Below, piece after piece: positions 6,212 to 14,465 of a stretch of 14,910 bases of DNA; positions within the stretch are counted from its first letter, which is position 1, and every line of letters begins with the position of its first letter. The notes beneath the pieces were generated by a model. It did not search any database and was not told the origin of the DNA. It saw only the letters and a program-made list of their open reading frames with translations. The stretch is from an uncultured Bacillaceae bacterium. Lineage in GTDB: Bacteria; Bacillota; Bacilli; Bacillales; Caldibacillaceae. The stretch spans positions 1-14,910 of the forward strand of contig CALGAD010000012.1 of the NCBI GenBank assembly GCA_937951955.1, in the 5' to 3' direction. The translations under genes were made by a program, and so were the position numbers.

Positions 6212-7330
6212 TTAGATTATTTTTATTCCCCATGATTTTGGAATGACATATGGCGATGAAATCGTTTGGATGGTTACTTGCTTGTCCGTTTTATGATGTA
6301 GCGCCTGAAGTGTTAATCCAGATACTGCAAATGTATTTTCGATGACACCTAAAGCTAACTTTTTTCCAAGGTTAAAACTAGGGACAACTTGCACGACTTT
6401 TCCTACTTCCACCTCTTCCACGAAAATAGTATCGCCTTCTTCTAATGTTTCATCTGTATCAAAACAAAAGCCGACAATTCGTCTATCTACACCCTTTTCG
6501 CGAATTGTTTGCAGTGCATGATTCGCCGTATAATCTTCCTTGTCAAAATGAATAAGCCATTCTAAACAAGCCTCAAATACATTTAAATCCTTTGTTTCAT
6601 AGACAATATTTGGCTGCCTTACTTCAAGCATCGTTATTTCCAAAGCAAGGGTACCGACTGGATGAACAACGTATTCTTCGCCTTTCTGCTCTAACACATA
6701 TTGCCATAACTTGGAACCTGCTGTTGCATCGATCAATAGTTTGTAGCCATATTCTCCGGTAACCCCTGTTCGTGCAAATAAGATTTCTTCCCCCTCCCAC
6801 GTTGTTTCCACAAACGATTGAAACGGTAATGAGGAAATATCAAAATCCAAAAACGTTTGACCAACTTTCCATGCATACGGACCCTCAAAACCAACAACCG
6901 CATAGTTTTCCGTTACGTCTTCAATCTCTACATTTTGATCTGTATTTTTTTCTACGAGCCATTCATATACATCTTTTCGTTTATCAGGAGATGTTTCAAT
7001 CCATATATAATCTTCCTGATGATAAAAGGTAATTAAATCAATTACTTGGGCTTCTTCATTTAGTATTAAAGCAAAGTTTGTTCGCTCGATATCCATAAAT
7101 TCAATATCAATCGAAATCAATGGATTTAAAAATGCAATGGGATCATTTCCGGTTATTTTAATTTTTCCATTGGCAGAGTAGTCCAACACCCCCACTTGAC
7201 TTCGTAATGCATCATACTCCTGCTGCAAATCCCCGTAGCATTCGATGATTTGATAGCCTCCTACATTTTCCACTACGGACTTCTCCGAGATATCACCTAA
7301 TGGTTGTTTCCGTACTTTTTCTGTCTTCAT
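6212..7330 (-). CDS. GcvT/YgfZ-like folate-binding aminomethyltransferase-family protein
   Basis: The 372-residue protein shows the GcvT fold along its length: LNEEAQVIDLI (90-100, where GcvT has an Asp-Asp pair; only Asp98 is kept), RTGVTGEYGY (187-196, the family signature with Glu193), LALEITMLEVRQPNI (228-242) and the C-terminal-domain motif FDKEDYTANHAL near 262-273. GcvT binds tetrahydrofolate and takes a methylene from the H-protein lipoyl arm in glycine cleavage. No other gcv genes are here, so glycine cleavage is unlikely. The relatives include demethylases, one-carbon transferases and YgfZ-type scaffold proteins; the exact reaction is open. I chose ATG 7328-7330 because AAGGAGG lies 9 bases upstream; an earlier TTG start would add 8 residues. 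It overlaps the preceding gene by 38 bases, so the two are translationally linked. Confidence 0.83.
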   Translation of the reverse strand: MKTEKVRKQPLGDISEKSVVENVGGYQIIECYGDLQQEYDALRSQVGVLDYSANGKIKITGNDPIAFLNPLISIDIEFMDIERTNFALILNEEAQVIDLITFYHQEDYIWIETSPDKRKDVYEWLVEKNTDQNVEIEDVTENYAVVGFEGPYAWKVGQTFLDFDISSLPFQSFVETTWEGEEILFARTGVTGEYGYKLLIDATAGSKLWQYVLEQKGEEYVVHPVGTLALEITMLEVRQPNIVYETKDLNVFEACLEWLIHFDKEDYTANHALQTIREKGVDRRIVGFCFDTDETLEEGDTIFVEEVEVGKVVQVVPSFNLGKKLALGVIENTFAVSGLTLQALHHKTDKQVTIQTISSPYVIPKSWGIKII

Positions 7331-8660
7331 TCCGATTTTCCTCCTTATTTCCAACTAATTGATTGTACATATCCATCGCATTTGGCGCCTGGATGATCTG
7401 CTGTATATAGCTTTCTTGCCGCTCATACACCGCTTGCTTTTTCTCTTTGCAATATAAAAGATCATACATCAATGTTCCCGTTCCTTGAATGTCAAAAATC
7501 TCCGCTGTTTGGATTGCTTCCAGCCACGGATTATCTGTTAATAATGGGGACAATTCGTCCACCCAGCCATTCGGAAACGTTATAAATGGATAAATGCCCG
7601 TCGCTAAAACAGATTGCCATTGTTCGATGATTGGTTCGAGCTGATTCCGGTATTTTTCCCACGAATCGGGGATATGCACATCCCCCTGTTCGGATTGGAG
7701 CTGTGAATTCATGAGACTTAAAACCGGAACATAGCCAAAGACAGCTTTTGCCATCGAACAGGATGTAATATTATCCGTGATAAACAAATCACAGGAAAAC
7801 AACAGTTGCTCATACTCATCTAGATTTAAAAAGGGCATCGCCTTAAATTGAATCTGCTTCTGATGCTGGATAGCCATATAATTATCCTCTGGTCCAATGC
7901 CAACAATAATGACCTTGGATGGTAATTCCTTCTCTCCTAAGTAGCTCAGCATCAATTGTTGGATCATATGCTCGTAACTATATTTTTTGTTCATATGAAT
8001 ACCCGATTCTAGTCGACGCATTTTGACGAAAAAGTTAGCCCAAGCTGCCTTGGATAACATGATCAACTTGTCTTCATCCGAACAACCTAAATCAGCGCGC
8101 ACTTTTCGTCTCAATTCTGAATCGATCGAAAAGGCTTCTGTATATAATGTAACTGGTACAATATTTTCATCTTCTTGCCGGGGATGATTGATGGGACATG
8201 TCCGAATGATCCGCATCGACTCAGGAGCTTTCCGTAGCTTTGTTTCATACTCCATTCTGGATTTTCCCTTCCCGTTTGATCCATGCCGAAATAACTCATT
8301 ATATAAAGTCATAGATTGTGTTGCCAAACTTAAAGAATCAATCGTTGCTACCGGGATATCCAAGCTCATCATATGGTTCAAATCTACCAGTTGCGACTCT
8401 ATTTCCAAGATGTGATAGTCTGCTAGTATGACAATATTGGGCTGAAATGATCGGATACATGCATCTACTACCGTTGTTTGCTTCACCTGCCTTGCAAGCG
8501 GCGTTACCACCATACCAGCCTGTCGGGCATAGTCGCTAAACTTGGTGCTTGTTAAAAAATGACAGGAAACACCATGCTGCAACAATTGTCTTGCTAAATA
8601 GATTGCGTTATGAAGTTCACCGATACTATACTGGCTCGGTGCAATAAACAAAACCTTCAT
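7293..8660 (-). CDS. GT-B-fold glycosyltransferase-like protein
   Basis: The 455-residue protein begins with a Rossmann-like unit (MKVLFIAPSQYSIGELHNAI) typical of the acceptor half of GT-B enzymes. The C-terminal half carries a donor-side pattern: KVIIVGIGPEDNY (near 253), then LLFSCDLFITDNITSCSM and AKAVFGYVPVL at about 287-316, as in MurG-like and macrolide-type transferases. It probably moves a sugar from a nucleotide sugar to an acceptor in the cytoplasm. No signal peptide or membrane segment is evident. ATG 8658-8660 overlaps the preceding stop as ATGA, with GGGGAGG 10 bases upstream; an in-frame ATG two codons earlier (8664-8666) is only 4 bases from the same site. Sequence similarity to named glycosyltransferases is remote, and a non-catalytic role is possible. 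In the operon it is the best candidate for sugar attachment to the polyketide chain. Confidence 0.62.
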   Translation of the reverse strand: MKVLFIAPSQYSIGELHNAIYLARQLLQHGVSCHFLTSTKFSDYARQAGMVVTPLARQVKQTTVVDACIRSFQPNIVILADYHILEIESQLVDLNHMMSLDIPVATIDSLSLATQSMTLYNELFRHGSNGKGKSRMEYETKLRKAPESMRIIRTCPINHPRQEDENIVPVTLYTEAFSIDSELRRKVRADLGCSDEDKLIMLSKAAWANFFVKMRRLESGIHMNKKYSYEHMIQQLMLSYLGEKELPSKVIIVGIGPEDNYMAIQHQKQIQFKAMPFLNLDEYEQLLFSCDLFITDNITSCSMAKAVFGYVPVLSLMNSQLQSEQGDVHIPDSWEKYRNQLEPIIEQWQSVLATGIYPFITFPNGWVDELSPLLTDNPWLEAIQTAEIFDIQGTGTLMYDLLYCKEKKQAVYERQESYIQQIIQAPNAMDMYNQLVGNKEENRNEDRKSTETTIR

Positions 8661-11600
8661 GTACATTCCACCTCCCCTCTCCGATTTTTCACATAAAGTA
8701 ACGCTTCTTCAAAAGATTCCGTCACCGCAATAAATAAACGACAAGTGCTTGCCGGTTCTGGATGGGACATAACCGTAGATAGTTGAAATCCTTTATCCTC
8801 CCATTCTGAAATAATGAACTGGGATCCGTCATTCCCTGCCCACATAGCAACGTATATATTTTTTCCTAAATCGATAATCACTTTCGCTGTAGATGGATAG
8901 AGACGCCGTTTCCGCTTTGCTTCCTGTAAACGATATGCTGTTTCACCATTCCAGTAATGAATCGTTCGTTCCCGGAAAAATCGATTCCAATAAAAGTGCA
9001 GAAGCATTTGTTTTACCGGCTTTTCCTTCTCCCTTTGAACGTCGATTCGCATAACCGGAGCAGATGGAGTGAGTACATAATCAATCATGTAGCCTTCCCC
9101 ATAACAAGAAATCCCTTGCCATTTTGGATGAAATGCATGCCACTCATAACGAAATTGTTCCATCTGGCTTTTTTCAAATAAAAAGCCCCGGTTCCCTGTT
9201 ATGTCATGACGAAGTCCTTGCGGGTGAATTCCTGCAGGTGTATGTTGCTGTTGCCCCCATTGACTCAGTTTGGGAAAATGCGATTGAACTATATTTTTGT
9301 CTTGATAATAAATGCCTATGATGGATGCTTGAAAGTCTGGAGCCATATCAACTTGGAAATATGAATTAGCAAAGGTTGCAACCGTCTTCCCTTTTTCTGT
9401 TGTTGTTTCTTTTTGAAGCCACCCTTTTTGTTCTGGGATTGCAAACGAAAACGACTCAGTTACCGCTATACCGTCATGATGATTTTCAAACGTAATCTCA
9501 CCACTAATAAGCCGTTCTTTTCTTTCTACTGGTAATAGGAAAATGAGTTCCACCGGCTCTCCTCTTCGTAAATAATCCACCTCTTTTTTCTTTGTCTCCG
9601 ATACATTTGACTGCGAAAGCGATACAACCCCACGCATAGATTGGCTATGTTCTGTCTCCAACTGGACGGCAATTTCCATGGTATCTCCCTGCTTGGAGAA
9701 TGCCTTCGGTACGACGTTGATCCGAACTCGTTTAGCAGATGGGTGAATAGGTTTTGCACGGTGGCCAGATAACATCTGCCAGATCCGCTCTGTTTCGTTT
9801 TTCCCGCCATGACCTACTGTATAATAATGAGTAAAATCCGGCTCGGTTGTTTCTATATGCCACTCACACCGTCGTAAAAGGGAATGATGGACATATCGTT
9901 GTTTCAGCTGTGTCCTTGGCAAGAAATGACTTAGGCCCGTTTCCACTTTTATTTTCCTTTGTTTTGAACGACGTTCTAAAATAAGAGCTGGCATCCATCT
10001 TAATCCGTACAAAAGATGTTGTACCTCCCCCTGCCAAATGAGCCCTACATGGAATGTATCATTGGCAAACTCACTCCAAGGCATGGCATAGTTGTCAGGA
10101 TTACTAGGCAAATCCGCATCATACATATATTCATAATCATGAAGTGCAAAAGGAAATTGCTCATACATTAGTACATCCGTTACCGTCCCCGTTTGAAACG
10201 GTATGGTAACCGTTGCATCCGTTAACGTACACCATGGATGCATTTTAAGCACATCTCCCTTGCCTAATGCATAATCATCGATTTGAATGAGCCCTTGCTG
10301 AAGCAGCGTAATTTTTCGTATGTGAAAAGCGTGTTCTTCTTTTATTTCCACAACGAGCAAGGTGTTTTTTTCTTTTGGGAATAAAACAATGATGTCCCGT
10401 TTGATCATCTCTTTAATCGTTCCAACAAATGGGTAACCAACATCTGGCCATGCTTCCACAACGACCGGTTGATTTGTTGTTTTTTCAATTACTTGTAAAC
10501 CACCCGTTGTTTCATCCATTTCAACGACCAACCCGATATTTTCCAGATAAACCTTTTCTCCCTGAACATAGCGATTACTACCGTGCCCTTCCAACCCATA
10601 CACATCGAATGTTTCTGCACTAACAAAGTTATTTTCTGCATCATATAGCACCGCTTGTAGTTTCTGTTTTCCCGGTGCATGGACCCGAATCGTTAACGGA
10701 ATATCCATCGATGCTTGTTTGGTTAATTCCATCGGAAAACGATCGTGGTGGGCAAGTTCCAGTTGGCTATTATTTTCTAGCTGGATATCTATTTCACCGG
10801 GCATGTTGGGAAGGTTATTTCGTAACGTCAGATAAAGCGTTGACCATTGGTGGAGCATCATCGAAGGACTCTCACGCAATGTTAGTTCAATAGCTGGTCT
10901 TACATGAATGCCGTAATAAAATGTAAAAGAATAATCGCCAAATGTCATGGTTGTTTCCAACATGTGATCGCCTTGCATCGTAGCCGGTATCGTCATTTCC
11001 TCTTCCCATTTCAACTGTTCCCCTGATCGAAACAATCTTCGCTGACGCCCCTTTTGAAACCGAAACGAGCGATTGGCCCATCTTGTTTTAAACGAAACAA
11101 GAACGGTTTGCTGGAGCCGATTTTCATAATCAAAACAAAGCGTTACAGACTGACCAGCAACAACATCTTGTCCTTCTTTCAAATAACGAACGAAGGAAAA
11201 CCGAGGATCGGCCATCATCGCTACCCGTTCAGAACGGATATCAATCCAGCAAGAGAAGATATCTTCGCCAAATTTCAAATCATATTTACATACTTCCATT
11301 CCATGCAAATTATAAGTGTCTATTTCACTGGAACGGATGTCGATTTCTCTCGTATGAAAAAGACTTCTCCAACCACTATCCACTAAAGAGTCATCTAACT
11401 TTTCCACCTGGTAACCCGTCTTTAAAAAATCAATAACATATGGCAGATAATTTCGTAATTGTAAAAAGCCATCATAATCAATATGTTGGCGGCTTGAACG
11501 AATAAAACCAACCCGTTTATACAGTGGTAACGCTAATGTATGACTCGGGTCAATATCGACATCGATATAGTGATATCCCATTTCCGTTAGTTGGACAATG

Positions 11601-11920
11601 GATTTGGAAAACAGTAACCCTGGTAGTGGTCCATTTCGAAATTGCGGATGAATAAATAATTTACTTCCCCAAACAGCATGTGGTTCAGCACCTTTTTGCC
11701 CACAAACGGTTGTAAATAAGACCGTCGCAATAATTTCCTTTTTATACTCCATGCAAAGAAATAATATGATTTCCATTTCATCAAATGATCGGAGTATGTC
11801 ACTTTTTTTTAGCGGATAACCGGATGTAATCGGCCCAAAACCAAATGAATTATAAAGATTGGCAATCTGTTGGGCATCCTCTCTTGTACAATCTCGTATA
11901 CGCAATTGATCAAGCTTCAT
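8657..11920 (-). CDS. GNAT acyltransferase fused to a long multi-domain beta-sandwich region
   Basis: This is the largest protein here, 1087 residues. Residues about 5-145 form a GNAT domain: LFIHPQFRNGPLPGLLFSKS (89-108, the acetyl-CoA-binding loop) and ALPLYKRVGF (130-139). The rest is beta-rich. About 255-440 and 735-830 look like immunoglobulin-like modules (GQSVTLCFDYEN, MEIAVQLETEHS). About 455-705 and 850-1080 look like galactose-mutarotase or glycosidase-type supersandwich folds (VYLENIGLVVEMDETTGG, ANSYFQVDMAPDFQASIIG). These fold labels rest on pattern alone. There is no signal peptide, so the protein should be cytoplasmic, unusual for sugar-binding beta sandwiches. I chose ATG 11918-11920 because AGGAAGG overlaps the dehydratase stop 9 bases upstream; a longer frame to 11986 would overlap that gene. 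The job may be acylation of a sugar or amine on the product, with the sandwiches holding a glycan or chain. I do not know a characterised homologue. Confidence 0.72.
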   Translation of the reverse strand: MKLDQLRIRDCTREDAQQIANLYNSFGFGPITSGYPLKKSDILRSFDEMEIILFLCMEYKKEIIATVLFTTVCGQKGAEPHAVWGSKLFIHPQFRNGPLPGLLFSKSIVQLTEMGYHYIDVDIDPSHTLALPLYKRVGFIRSSRQHIDYDGFLQLRNYLPYVIDFLKTGYQVEKLDDSLVDSGWRSLFHTREIDIRSSEIDTYNLHGMEVCKYDLKFGEDIFSCWIDIRSERVAMMADPRFSFVRYLKEGQDVVAGQSVTLCFDYENRLQQTVLVSFKTRWANRSFRFQKGRQRRLFRSGEQLKWEEEMTIPATMQGDHMLETTMTFGDYSFTFYYGIHVRPAIELTLRESPSMMLHQWSTLYLTLRNNLPNMPGEIDIQLENNSQLELAHHDRFPMELTKQASMDIPLTIRVHAPGKQKLQAVLYDAENNFVSAETFDVYGLEGHGSNRYVQGEKVYLENIGLVVEMDETTGGLQVIEKTTNQPVVVEAWPDVGYPFVGTIKEMIKRDIIVLFPKEKNTLLVVEIKEEHAFHIRKITLLQQGLIQIDDYALGKGDVLKMHPWCTLTDATVTIPFQTGTVTDVLMYEQFPFALHDYEYMYDADLPSNPDNYAMPWSEFANDTFHVGLIWQGEVQHLLYGLRWMPALILERRSKQRKIKVETGLSHFLPRTQLKQRYVHHSLLRRCEWHIETTEPDFTHYYTVGHGGKNETERIWQMLSGHRAKPIHPSAKRVRINVVPKAFSKQGDTMEIAVQLETEHSQSMRGVVSLSQSNVSETKKKEVDYLRRGEPVELIFLLPVERKERLISGEITFENHHDGIAVTESFSFAIPEQKGWLQKETTTEKGKTVATFANSYFQVDMAPDFQASIIGIYYQDKNIVQSHFPKLSQWGQQQHTPAGIHPQGLRHDITGNRGFLFEKSQMEQFRYEWHAFHPKWQGISCYGEGYMIDYVLTPSAPVMRIDVQREKEKPVKQMLLHFYWNRFFRERTIHYWNGETAYRLQEAKRKRRLYPSTAKVIIDLGKNIYVAMWAGNDGSQFIISEWEDKGFQLSTVMSHPEPASTCRLFIAVTESFEEALLYVKNRRGEVECT

Positions 11921-11934
11921 AGCATACGACCTTC

Positions 11935-12447
11935 CTAATACGCTTCCGGACGTTCTGAAACCGTTAACGCCCCACGTACAACACATGCACGCTGAACATA
12001 GGCAGCTACCTTTACTTGGGAAAGCATACCAAATTTTCTTCCGATATGTACTTCCAAGCGAACCTGATCTCCTGGTACGACTGGTTTCATAAACTTCATA
12101 TCTTTAATTGCCACTAAATAGCCGACCCGCGATGCAATATCTATATCCAGATCGATTGTAACCATTTCGGTTGTTGCTGCCATTTCATCATTTCCTTCGA
12201 TGCTCGCTAAGGCACCGGTGCCATAAACAACCGCTGTTAACTGAGCTAATGCTTCCACAATAAGCACACCAGGCATAATCGATTCCTGGGGGAAATGCCC
12301 TTCAAAAAATGGTTCACTTACTGTGACATTTTTTAAACCGACACCCGATTTCCCCGGTTTTAATGCGACGACCCGGTCGAGCAATAGGAAGGGCCAGCGG
12401 TGTGGAATTAATTCACGTATTTGATCTGCAGATAAAATGGTTTTCAC
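11935..12447 (-). CDS. FabZ-like 3-hydroxyacyl-ACP dehydratase
   Basis: The hot-dog fold protein of 170 residues carries the FabZ motifs: IPHRWPFLLLDRV (14-26), FFEGHFPQESIMPGVLIVEALAQ with catalytic His51 and Glu65, then KFMKPVVPGDQVRLEV in the C-terminal half. It removes water from 3-hydroxyacyl-ACP to give trans-2-enoyl-ACP. It is somewhat longer than housekeeping FabZ (about 140-150). Start is GTG 12445-12447; the AGGAGG site lies inside the last codons of the acp gene, 12 bases away, and no other in-frame start exists between them. The gap to acp is 7 bases. With the ketoreductase it carries the chain to the alkene stage; no enoyl reductase is in the window, so double bonds should remain unless a host FabI or FabL acts. 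Confidence 0.92.
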   Translation of the reverse strand: MKTILSADQIRELIPHRWPFLLLDRVVALKPGKSGVGLKNVTVSEPFFEGHFPQESIMPGVLIVEALAQLTAVVYGTGALASIEGNDEMAATTEMVTIDLDIDIASRVGYLVAIKDMKFMKPVVPGDQVRLEVHIGRKFGMLSQVKVAAYVQRACVVRGALTVSERPEAY

Positions 12448-12454
12448 GAGCCAC

Positions 12455-12742
12455 TCACTCCTCCTGATTTTCTACAATATAGTCTGCGAGTTTGTTGATG
12501 GAACTAAAAACCTCAATATTATCATCAAACACAGTGATGTTAAATTCATCCTCAATCGCTACAAATAATTCCAAGGCATCAATGGAATCCAGACCTAATC
12601 CACGGCCAAAAATCGGCTGGTCGTCTGTAATCAGTTCCGGTTCGATATCTAAATCGAGTCGTTCGACAATTAATTCCTTTAATCGATCTGTTAGTTCCCT
12701 TCTTTTTTGTGCTTGTTCTTTTGTTTGTTCATACGTTAGCAT
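12455..12742 (-). CDS. Acyl carrier protein of the type II PKS line
   Basis: A 95-residue acidic helical protein with the phosphopantetheine site DSIDAL at Ser53, in the context RGLGLDSIDALELFV. The GLGLDSIDALEL form is, as I recall, characteristic of the ACPs of aryl polyene and related highly reducing type II PKS clusters, and differs from the GADSLDTVEL form of housekeeping Bacillus AcpP. It carries the growing chain as a thioester and is loaded by the transacylase gene upstream; AcpS at the other end of the cluster can add its prosthetic arm. The N-terminal 15 residues (QTKEQAQKRREL) are a basic helix extension absent from AcpP. ATG 12740-12742 follows GGAAAGGG. It lies 20 bases after the ketoreductase and 7 before the dehydratase. 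Confidence 0.93.
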   Translation of the reverse strand: MLTYEQTKEQAQKRRELTDRLKELIVERLDLDIEPELITDDQPIFGRGLGLDSIDALELFVAIEDEFNITVFDDNIEVFSSINKLADYIVENQEE

Positions 12743-12762
12743 AGAAATTCCCTTTCCTTTCT

Positions 12763-13509
12763 TTATCCATTTATTAACCCACCATCGATGGTAAACACTT
12801 TTCCAGTGATATAAGACGCGTTGTCCGAACTAAGAAATGTGACCATTTTTGCTACTTCCTCGGGTTTTCCAAGTCGTTTTAACGGAATTAATTCCACCAT
12901 CTGTTGTAATGTTTGTTGGTCCATCACTTTTGTCATATCCGTTTCAATAAAACCTGGTGCGACTGCATTGGCTCGAATTTGGTAATCTGCTGCTTCTTGG
13001 GCAATACTTTTAGTAAAAGCAATGATTCCACCCTTGGAGGCGGCATAATTCGTTTGCCCCCTCGTCCCAGAAATCCCACTTGTCGAAGCGATATTCACAA
13101 TCGCCCCTTTTTTCTTGATCATCATCTGTTTTACTGCTTCACGTGTACATAAATAGGTGCCACCTAAATTAACAGAAATAACACCATCCCATTTCGCACG
13201 ACTCATTAACGGCAAAAACCCGTCATTGGTAATTCCACTATTATTCACTAAAATATCTACATTCCCATAGTTCTTTTTTACATCCCTAAAAAAGTTTTTC
13301 ACTTCATTTTCCTTGGAGACATCAACTTGATACGCATAGGCTTTTCCACCAACTGCTTCTATTTGCCGCAACGTTTCGTCCATATGTTTCCGATTGGATA
13401 CGTACGTTACAATCGTCGTCACATGATGCCGCGCAAAATCTACAGCAATCGCACGGCCAATCCCACGGGACGCCCCTGTAACAACCGCTATTTCATCACC
13501 AGTAAACAA
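12763..13509 (-). CDS. 3-oxoacyl-ACP reductase (FabG-like short-chain dehydrogenase)
   Basis: A classical SDR that reduces 3-oxoacyl-ACP to 3-hydroxyacyl-ACP with NADPH. Numbering from the first in-frame codon at 13518, the Rossmann motif is TGASRGIG (14-21), NNSG (92-95), catalytic Ser145, Tyr158 and Lys162 in NYAASKGG, and the C-terminal ITGKVFTIDGG. Start choice: AGAGGTG is 6 bases upstream of TTG 13507-13509, giving MFTGDEIAVVTG and 248 residues. The GTG at 13516-13518 coincides with the end of the binding site itself and an ATG at 13511-13513 is out of frame and stops after five codons, so TTG is preferred. It is the only ketoreductase in the cluster and would serve each round of chain extension. 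Confidence 0.92.
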   Translation of the reverse strand: MFTGDEIAVVTGASRGIGRAIAVDFARHHVTTIVTYVSNRKHMDETLRQIEAVGGKAYAYQVDVSKENEVKNFFRDVKKNYGNVDILVNNSGITNDGFLPLMSRAKWDGVISVNLGGTYLCTREAVKQMMIKKKGAIVNIASTSGISGTRGQTNYAASKGGIIAFTKSIAQEAADYQIRANAVAPGFIETDMTKVMDQQTLQQMVELIPLKRLGKPEEVAKMVTFLSSDNASYITGKVFTIDGGLING

Positions 13510-13524
13510 ACATCTCACCTCTAG

Positions 13525-14463
13525 CTATTTTTTAATAATCTCCTGAAATGCACGCATGTTTTTCTTTAAACGAACGGCACGGTCGGTAGTATATGTCCAG
13601 ATATGATCGTAACCAAAGGCACGCATAAAACCGGTTAATGTTCGATTGGGACCAACTTCTATCAATGAATAAACACCTGCATCGTGGAGAAATTCCATTG
13701 TTTGCCGCCATAAAACCGGATACGTGCATTGTAATCGAATGTCTTCTAAAATATCTTCGCGCTGTAACGTACTTGTGGCACTACAATTTAAAACGACCGG
13801 TATAGTTGGATCCGCGATGGGAAATTGCTGGACAAAATTCATAAATTCACTTTCCATTTCTTCCATTAGACTGGAATGAAAAGCTTGGCTAACTTGGAGA
13901 AGTCTCGTTCGAATTCCCATTTCAGAATCTAAAGCGGTTTGAAATGCTTTTATTTTTTCTATTTCCCCGGAAAAAACGATCTGTTGGGGTGAATTATGCG
14001 CCGCAACTTCTACAGAATGATCCGCCGCCGTTACAAGTACCTTTTGCATTCGCTCTACTTGGGAACTAACGACGGCTAACATCGTCCCTTTTCTTGTCAC
14101 ACTTTGCATACTTTTTCCCCGCTGATGGACGATTTGTAATGCATCTGCAAACGATAATGATCCAGCAGCAACTAATGCTGAAAATTGTCCAACACTATGA
14201 CCGGCTACATAAGCAGGGGTTATGTTTTTCTGTACTAATAGCCGATGAATACCTACACTGATCGTTAAAATAGCCGGTTGGGCGATTTCCGTGCTCGTTA
14301 ATGTTTCCATCGGTCCATATAAACAATATTGTTTTATATCAAAACCAAGTGCTTCCTGTGCCACCATAAACAATTCTTCAAACACATCCGGCTCATGCCG
14401 TACATAATCCCGTCCCATTCCAACATGTTGTGAGCCCTGTCCTGGAAAAACAAATGCAATCAT
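13525..14463 (-). CDS. Malonyl-CoA:ACP transacylase (FabD-like)
   Basis: This 312-residue acyltransferase loads malonyl units onto ACP. Visible motifs: FPGQGSQHVGMG (6-17), the nucleophile elbow GHSVGQFSAL with Ser90, the conserved Arg115 in QRGKSM, and AFHSSLM with His196. FabD enzymes usually have GHSxGE; here Gln replaces Glu at position 93. The AFHS motif agrees with malonyl rather than methylmalonyl selectivity, by the AT-domain rule for type I PKS. ATG 14461-14463 lies 2 bases after the thioesterase stop, with GGGAG 10 bases upstream inside that gene, so the two are coupled. Housekeeping fabD in Bacillus normally sits with plsX, fabG and acpP; the KS-CLF and tailoring genes here point to a cluster-specific copy. 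That type II PKS clusters often borrow the host FabD makes its presence worth noting. Confidence 0.94.
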   Translation of the reverse strand: MIAFVFPGQGSQHVGMGRDYVRHEPDVFEELFMVAQEALGFDIKQYCLYGPMETLTSTEIAQPAILTISVGIHRLLVQKNITPAYVAGHSVGQFSALVAAGSLSFADALQIVHQRGKSMQSVTRKGTMLAVVSSQVERMQKVLVTAADHSVEVAAHNSPQQIVFSGEIEKIKAFQTALDSEMGIRTRLLQVSQAFHSSLMEEMESEFMNFVQQFPIADPTIPVVLNCSATSTLQREDILEDIRLQCTYPVLWRQTMEFLHDAGVYSLIEVGPNRTLTGFMRAFGYDHIWTYTTDRAVRLKKNMRAFQEIIKK

Positions 14464-14465
14464 AC

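Noticed and set aside
11921..11986. N-terminal extension of the GNAT protein by 22 residues
   Set aside because: It would overlap the dehydratase gene by 52 bases and has no ribosome binding site, whereas ATG 11918-11920 has AGGAAGG at the right distance and starts just before the GNAT fold.
13510..13518. GTG start for the ketoreductase gene
   Set aside because: It coincides with the end of the AGAGGTG binding site, leaving no spacing; TTG at 13507-13509 is correctly spaced.
11935..14463. Housekeeping fatty-acid synthesis cluster (fabD-fabG-acpP-fabZ)
   Set aside because: The gene set first suggests primary metabolism, but the ACP motif, fused KS-CLF with inactive second domain, own AcpS and tailoring genes indicate a secondary-metabolite line.
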